A stretch of DNA of 64,000 nucleotides from JBBKXR01 sp037969585 (GTDB taxonomy: Bacteria > Verrucomicrobiota > Verrucomicrobiia > Verrucomicrobiales > DEV007), in assembly GCA_037969585.1 (NCBI GenBank), contig JBBKXR010000298.1:1-64000 (forward strand), given 5' to 3'. Under the pieces are notes generated by a model. It ran no database searches. It was not told the DNA's origin and was given only the letters and a program-made list of their open reading frames with translations. A program made the translations under genes and the position numbers. Numbering within the stretch: the stretch's first letter is position 1; every line of letters starts with the position of its first letter. Below, piece by piece: positions 61,906 through 64,000 of the stretch.

Positions 61906-63354
61906 TCAAACCAACAGATCCCGAATGACGTGACCATGCACGTCCGTCAGGCGTCGGTCGATCGAATTGTGGCGCACTGTCAGCTGTTCGTGATCGATGC
62001 CTAACAAGTGCAAAATCGTGGCGTGAATGTCGTAAACCTCGGTCGGCTTGGATCGATCGAGCGGACGAAAGCCCCACTGATCACTTTCTCCCACCGTAAC
62101 TCCGCCGCGAATACCGCCACCGCTGAGCCAGTTAGTGAACACGAACGGATTGTGATCACGTCCCAGTCCGCGCTGCGCACAAGGCATGCGCCCGAATTCG
62201 GTGGTCCACAGGATGATGGTGTCGTCGAGCATGCCGCGTTGCTTGAGATCCTCGATCAGTGCCGCCGCGCCGACCGCCATGCCGCGCGCCAGTGGCCCGT
62301 GGTCACGCGGGATGTCCTCGTGGGAATCCCAGTTGCGGCGCGGAAAACCGTTGTCATTGCCGCTGAAAATCTGCACGAAACGCACCCCCCGTTCGAGCAG
62401 ACGACGGGCGATCATGCATTTCCGACCGAAGAATTCGCTCTCCGCCTTGGCATTGATGTTGGTGTCATCGACGCCTGAGCCTTCCGGAGCCAGACCGTAG
62501 AGATCACGTAAATACTGGGGCTCCTTTGACACGTCGAGTGCCTCGGTGGCGCTGAGTTGCATTTGCGCAGCCAGTTCGTAGCTGCGAATGCGCGCTCGGA
62601 GTCGGGAATCGTCGGGGCGCTGCTCGGCGTGAGCGCCATTCAGTTGTGCCAAGAGTTGCCGCGCATCATTATCCGCAGATTGGGTGATAAATTCGCTTCC
62701 GGCAGGCGGGAAAAGATCGTTGATCGGCGTGCGCGCACCGGGACGAATCACCGTGCCCTGATTTTCGGCAGGCAAAAACATCGACGACCAGTTCTTGACT
62801 CCATTCGAGGCGAAGCCGCGATGATCTGGCAGGACGACGAAGCCCGGCAGGTTCTCGGTTTCTGAACCGAGTCCATAGCTGACCCAGGATCCGGCGCTGG
62901 GAAATCCGGGACGATTGAAGCCGGTGGTCTGCAGCAGCGTTCCCTGACTGTGCACACCGGTCTGACCCACCATGTTGTGAACGAAGGCGATATCATCGAT
63001 GACCTTGCCGAGTGGCGAGACGATTTCGCTGATCGGTTTACCGCATTTTCCGTGACGTGCAAATTCCCAATACGACTTGGTGCTGGCACCTGGCGAACTC
63101 TGGAACAACTCGACCTCTTCGCCGGGATCCCACTGCTGACCGTGTTCTTTTTCTAACTGCGGCTTGTGATCGAAAAGGTCGACGTGGCTGGCAGCTCCAG
63201 CCATGAACAGTTGAATGACGCGCTTCGCCTTCGGCGCGTGATGCTGCGTCGAAATTGCTCCATCACGGCCGAGCAGATCGGTCAGAGCCAGGCCACCGAA
63301 CGAGCCCGCCAGAGAGCCGATGAAATTCCTTCGTGATCCCAAGTCAGTCGACAT
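61906..63354 (-). CDS. DUF1501 protein with Tat signal
   Basis: 482 residues. GSRRNFIGSLAGSFGGLALTDLLG is a twin-arginine signal. The alkaline-phosphatase-like DUF1501 domain has RVIQLFMAGAASHVDLFDHKP, QTGVHSQG, LPGFVVLPD, WDSHEDIPRDHGPLARGMA and the end TVRHNSIDRRLTDVHG. Genes of this family are always found with DUF1549/DUF1553 cytochrome-like genes in PVC bacteria, as here (11-base overlap). Role unknown. Confidence 0.93.
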   Translation of the reverse strand: MSTDLGSRRNFIGSLAGSFGGLALTDLLGRDGAISTQHHAPKAKRVIQLFMAGAASHVDLFDHKPQLEKEHGQQWDPGEEVELFQSSPGASTKSYWEFARHGKCGKPISEIVSPLGKVIDDIAFVHNMVGQTGVHSQGTLLQTTGFNRPGFPSAGSWVSYGLGSETENLPGFVVLPDHRGFASNGVKNWSSMFLPAENQGTVIRPGARTPINDLFPPAGSEFITQSADNDARQLLAQLNGAHAEQRPDDSRLRARIRSYELAAQMQLSATEALDVSKEPQYLRDLYGLAPEGSGVDDTNINAKAESEFFGRKCMIARRLLERGVRFVQIFSGNDNGFPRRNWDSHEDIPRDHGPLARGMAVGAAALIEDLKQRGMLDDTIILWTTEFGRMPCAQRGLGRDHNPFVFTNWLSGGGIRGGVTVGESDQWGFRPLDRSKPTEVYDIHATILHLLGIDHEQLTVRHNSIDRRLTDVHGHVIRDLLV

Positions 63355-64000
63355 AGACGAATTCGTTGAGGTTGAGGATCAATCGACAGGCGGCTTCGAG
63401 TCCGTGCTGATCGACGTAGCCGTTCAGAAGATTGACTTCATCGATGCGAGGTTCGCGTCCGGTGACCAAACTTAATGCCTCGGCGATGGGCGTTTTCGAT
63501 TGGCTTACACGCCCGGCAAGCTGCTCGCTCATCGCCACCATGAACGGGTTATTCATCAATGCCAGCGCCTGCAGTGCGGTTGTCGTCTCATCGCGCTTAG
63601 CGACCATCTGTGACGGATCCGCACAATCGAGCGTGGTCAGGAACGGTTGCGTCTGGCTGCGCGCGATCAGTCGATAAATCGAACGCCGATGTGATTTGGG
63701 ATCGTTGGGATCATGGCGGTCGTACCAGTATTTGGGGGTGTGATCGTCCTCGAACTCGAAGTCGTGAAAGCTTGCTCCGCCCACTGAAGGGTCGAGAACG
63801 CCCGCAACCGCCAGCACCGAGTCGCGCAGTTCCTCGGCGCCCAATCGGTGCCGCTTCATCCGCCAGTAGTAGCGATTTCCGGCATCGGTTTTGGCTTTCT
63901 CAGCATCTCCGCTGGAGACTTGCCGATAGGTCGCGCTTGTCACGATTACGCGATGCAGAGCTTTCCACGAACCGCCAAAATCATCGCGAAATTTGACCGC
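63344..64000 (-). CDS. DUF1553 protein, C-terminal part (cut by window end)
   Basis: 219 codons are inside the window and the frame is still open at its edge, so the 5' end is missing. The text fits the DUF1553 domain: FGGSWKALHRVIVTSATYRQVSS, then RYYWRMKRHRLGAEELRDSVLAVAG, SIYRLIARSQTQPFLTTLDCADPS, KRDETTTALQALALMNN and the end NLNEFVYVD. A GTG at 63943 could be mistaken for a start but lies inside the domain. The complete protein probably begins with a DUF1549 or cytochrome domain outside the window. Confidence 0.92.
   Translation of the reverse strand, partial: AVKFRDDFGGSWKALHRVIVTSATYRQVSSGDAEKAKTDAGNRYYWRMKRHRLGAEELRDSVLAVAGVLDPSVGGASFHDFEFEDDHTPKYWYDRHDPNDPKSHRRSIYRLIARSQTQPFLTTLDCADPSQMVAKRDETTTALQALALMNNPFMVAMSEQLAGRVSQSKTPIAEALSLVTGREPRIDEVNLLNGYVDQHGLEAACRLILNLNEFVYVD

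Overview
This is a 64 kb window of GC-rich, densely coded bacterial chromosome with about 51 protein genes. I see no rRNA, tRNA, CRISPR array, prophage or transposase. The gene set points to the Planctomycetes-Verrucomicrobia group and most likely to Verrucomicrobiota: paired DUF1501/DUF1553 genes, secreted sulfatases, several Gfo/Idh/MocA oxidoreductases, a DUF1080 protein, a Tat-exported sugar isomerase-like protein, HTTM and DUF6263 proteins, and a cytochrome fused to a copper-monooxygenase-like fold. The phylum is inferred from gene families only.

Layout. 0.2-2.5 kb: MscS channel and a class III aminotransferase. 2.5-8.8 kb: a DUF4832 protein, then a tightly overlapping cassette of a GT4 fusion protein, a GH130-family glycoside phosphorylase/hydrolase and a second GT4. 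8.9-12.7 kb: DUF3597 protein, small membrane protein, PmbA and a Tat-exported TldD. 12.8-21.7 kb: MarR regulator, methyltransferase, a three-part SGNH/EF-hand/deiodinase-like protein, HTTM protein, DUF6263 protein, EF-hand protein, GT-C membrane glycosyltransferase, lipoprotein. 21.8-31.6 kb: a phosphate cluster on the minus strand, pstS-pstC-pstA-pstB, then a TolC-like protein, a sensor kinase and an OmpR-type response regulator. PstC carries an extra domain of about 360 residues. 31.8-38.4 kb: two small envelope proteins, then plus-strand genes for a TauD-type dioxygenase, a DHDPS-fold aldolase/dehydratase, a 2,5-dioxovalerate-type aldehyde dehydrogenase, a Tat-exported TIM-barrel isomerase and a periplasmic glutathione peroxidase. 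38.7-42.2 kb: a metallo-beta-lactamase-fold hydrolase, a dimethylformamidase large-subunit-like protein and a DUF2959 lipoprotein. 42.5-56.5 kb: DMT transporter, three Gfo/Idh/MocA oxidoreductases, a NupG-like permease, two sulfatases, two phosphoesterases, a pseudopilin-like protein and a DUF1080 protein. 56.8-64 kb: cytochrome/copper-fold protein with an RND transporter, a lactonase-fold beta-propeller, and a DUF1501 gene with a truncated DUF1553 gene.

Working together. The pst genes, kinase and regulator look like a Pho regulon core. The GT4-GH130-GT4 genes overlap by 4 bases at each junction and probably make or recycle one oligosaccharide. The dioxygenase, DHDPS-fold protein and aldehyde dehydrogenase fit a route feeding 2-oxoglutarate. 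The oxidoreductases, permease, sulfatases and DUF1080 protein fit scavenging of sulfated or modified sugars.

The least expected signal is non-coding. Many intergenic spaces carry palindromic repeats: a 270-base multi-hairpin element with 19-base terminal inverted repeats (38392-38661) and a relative at 56524-56770; a composite hairpin repeat at 1-136 and 55528-55668; a 15-mer present three times; a 23-base repeat sitting at two stop codons; and short tandem repeats just upstream of start codons.
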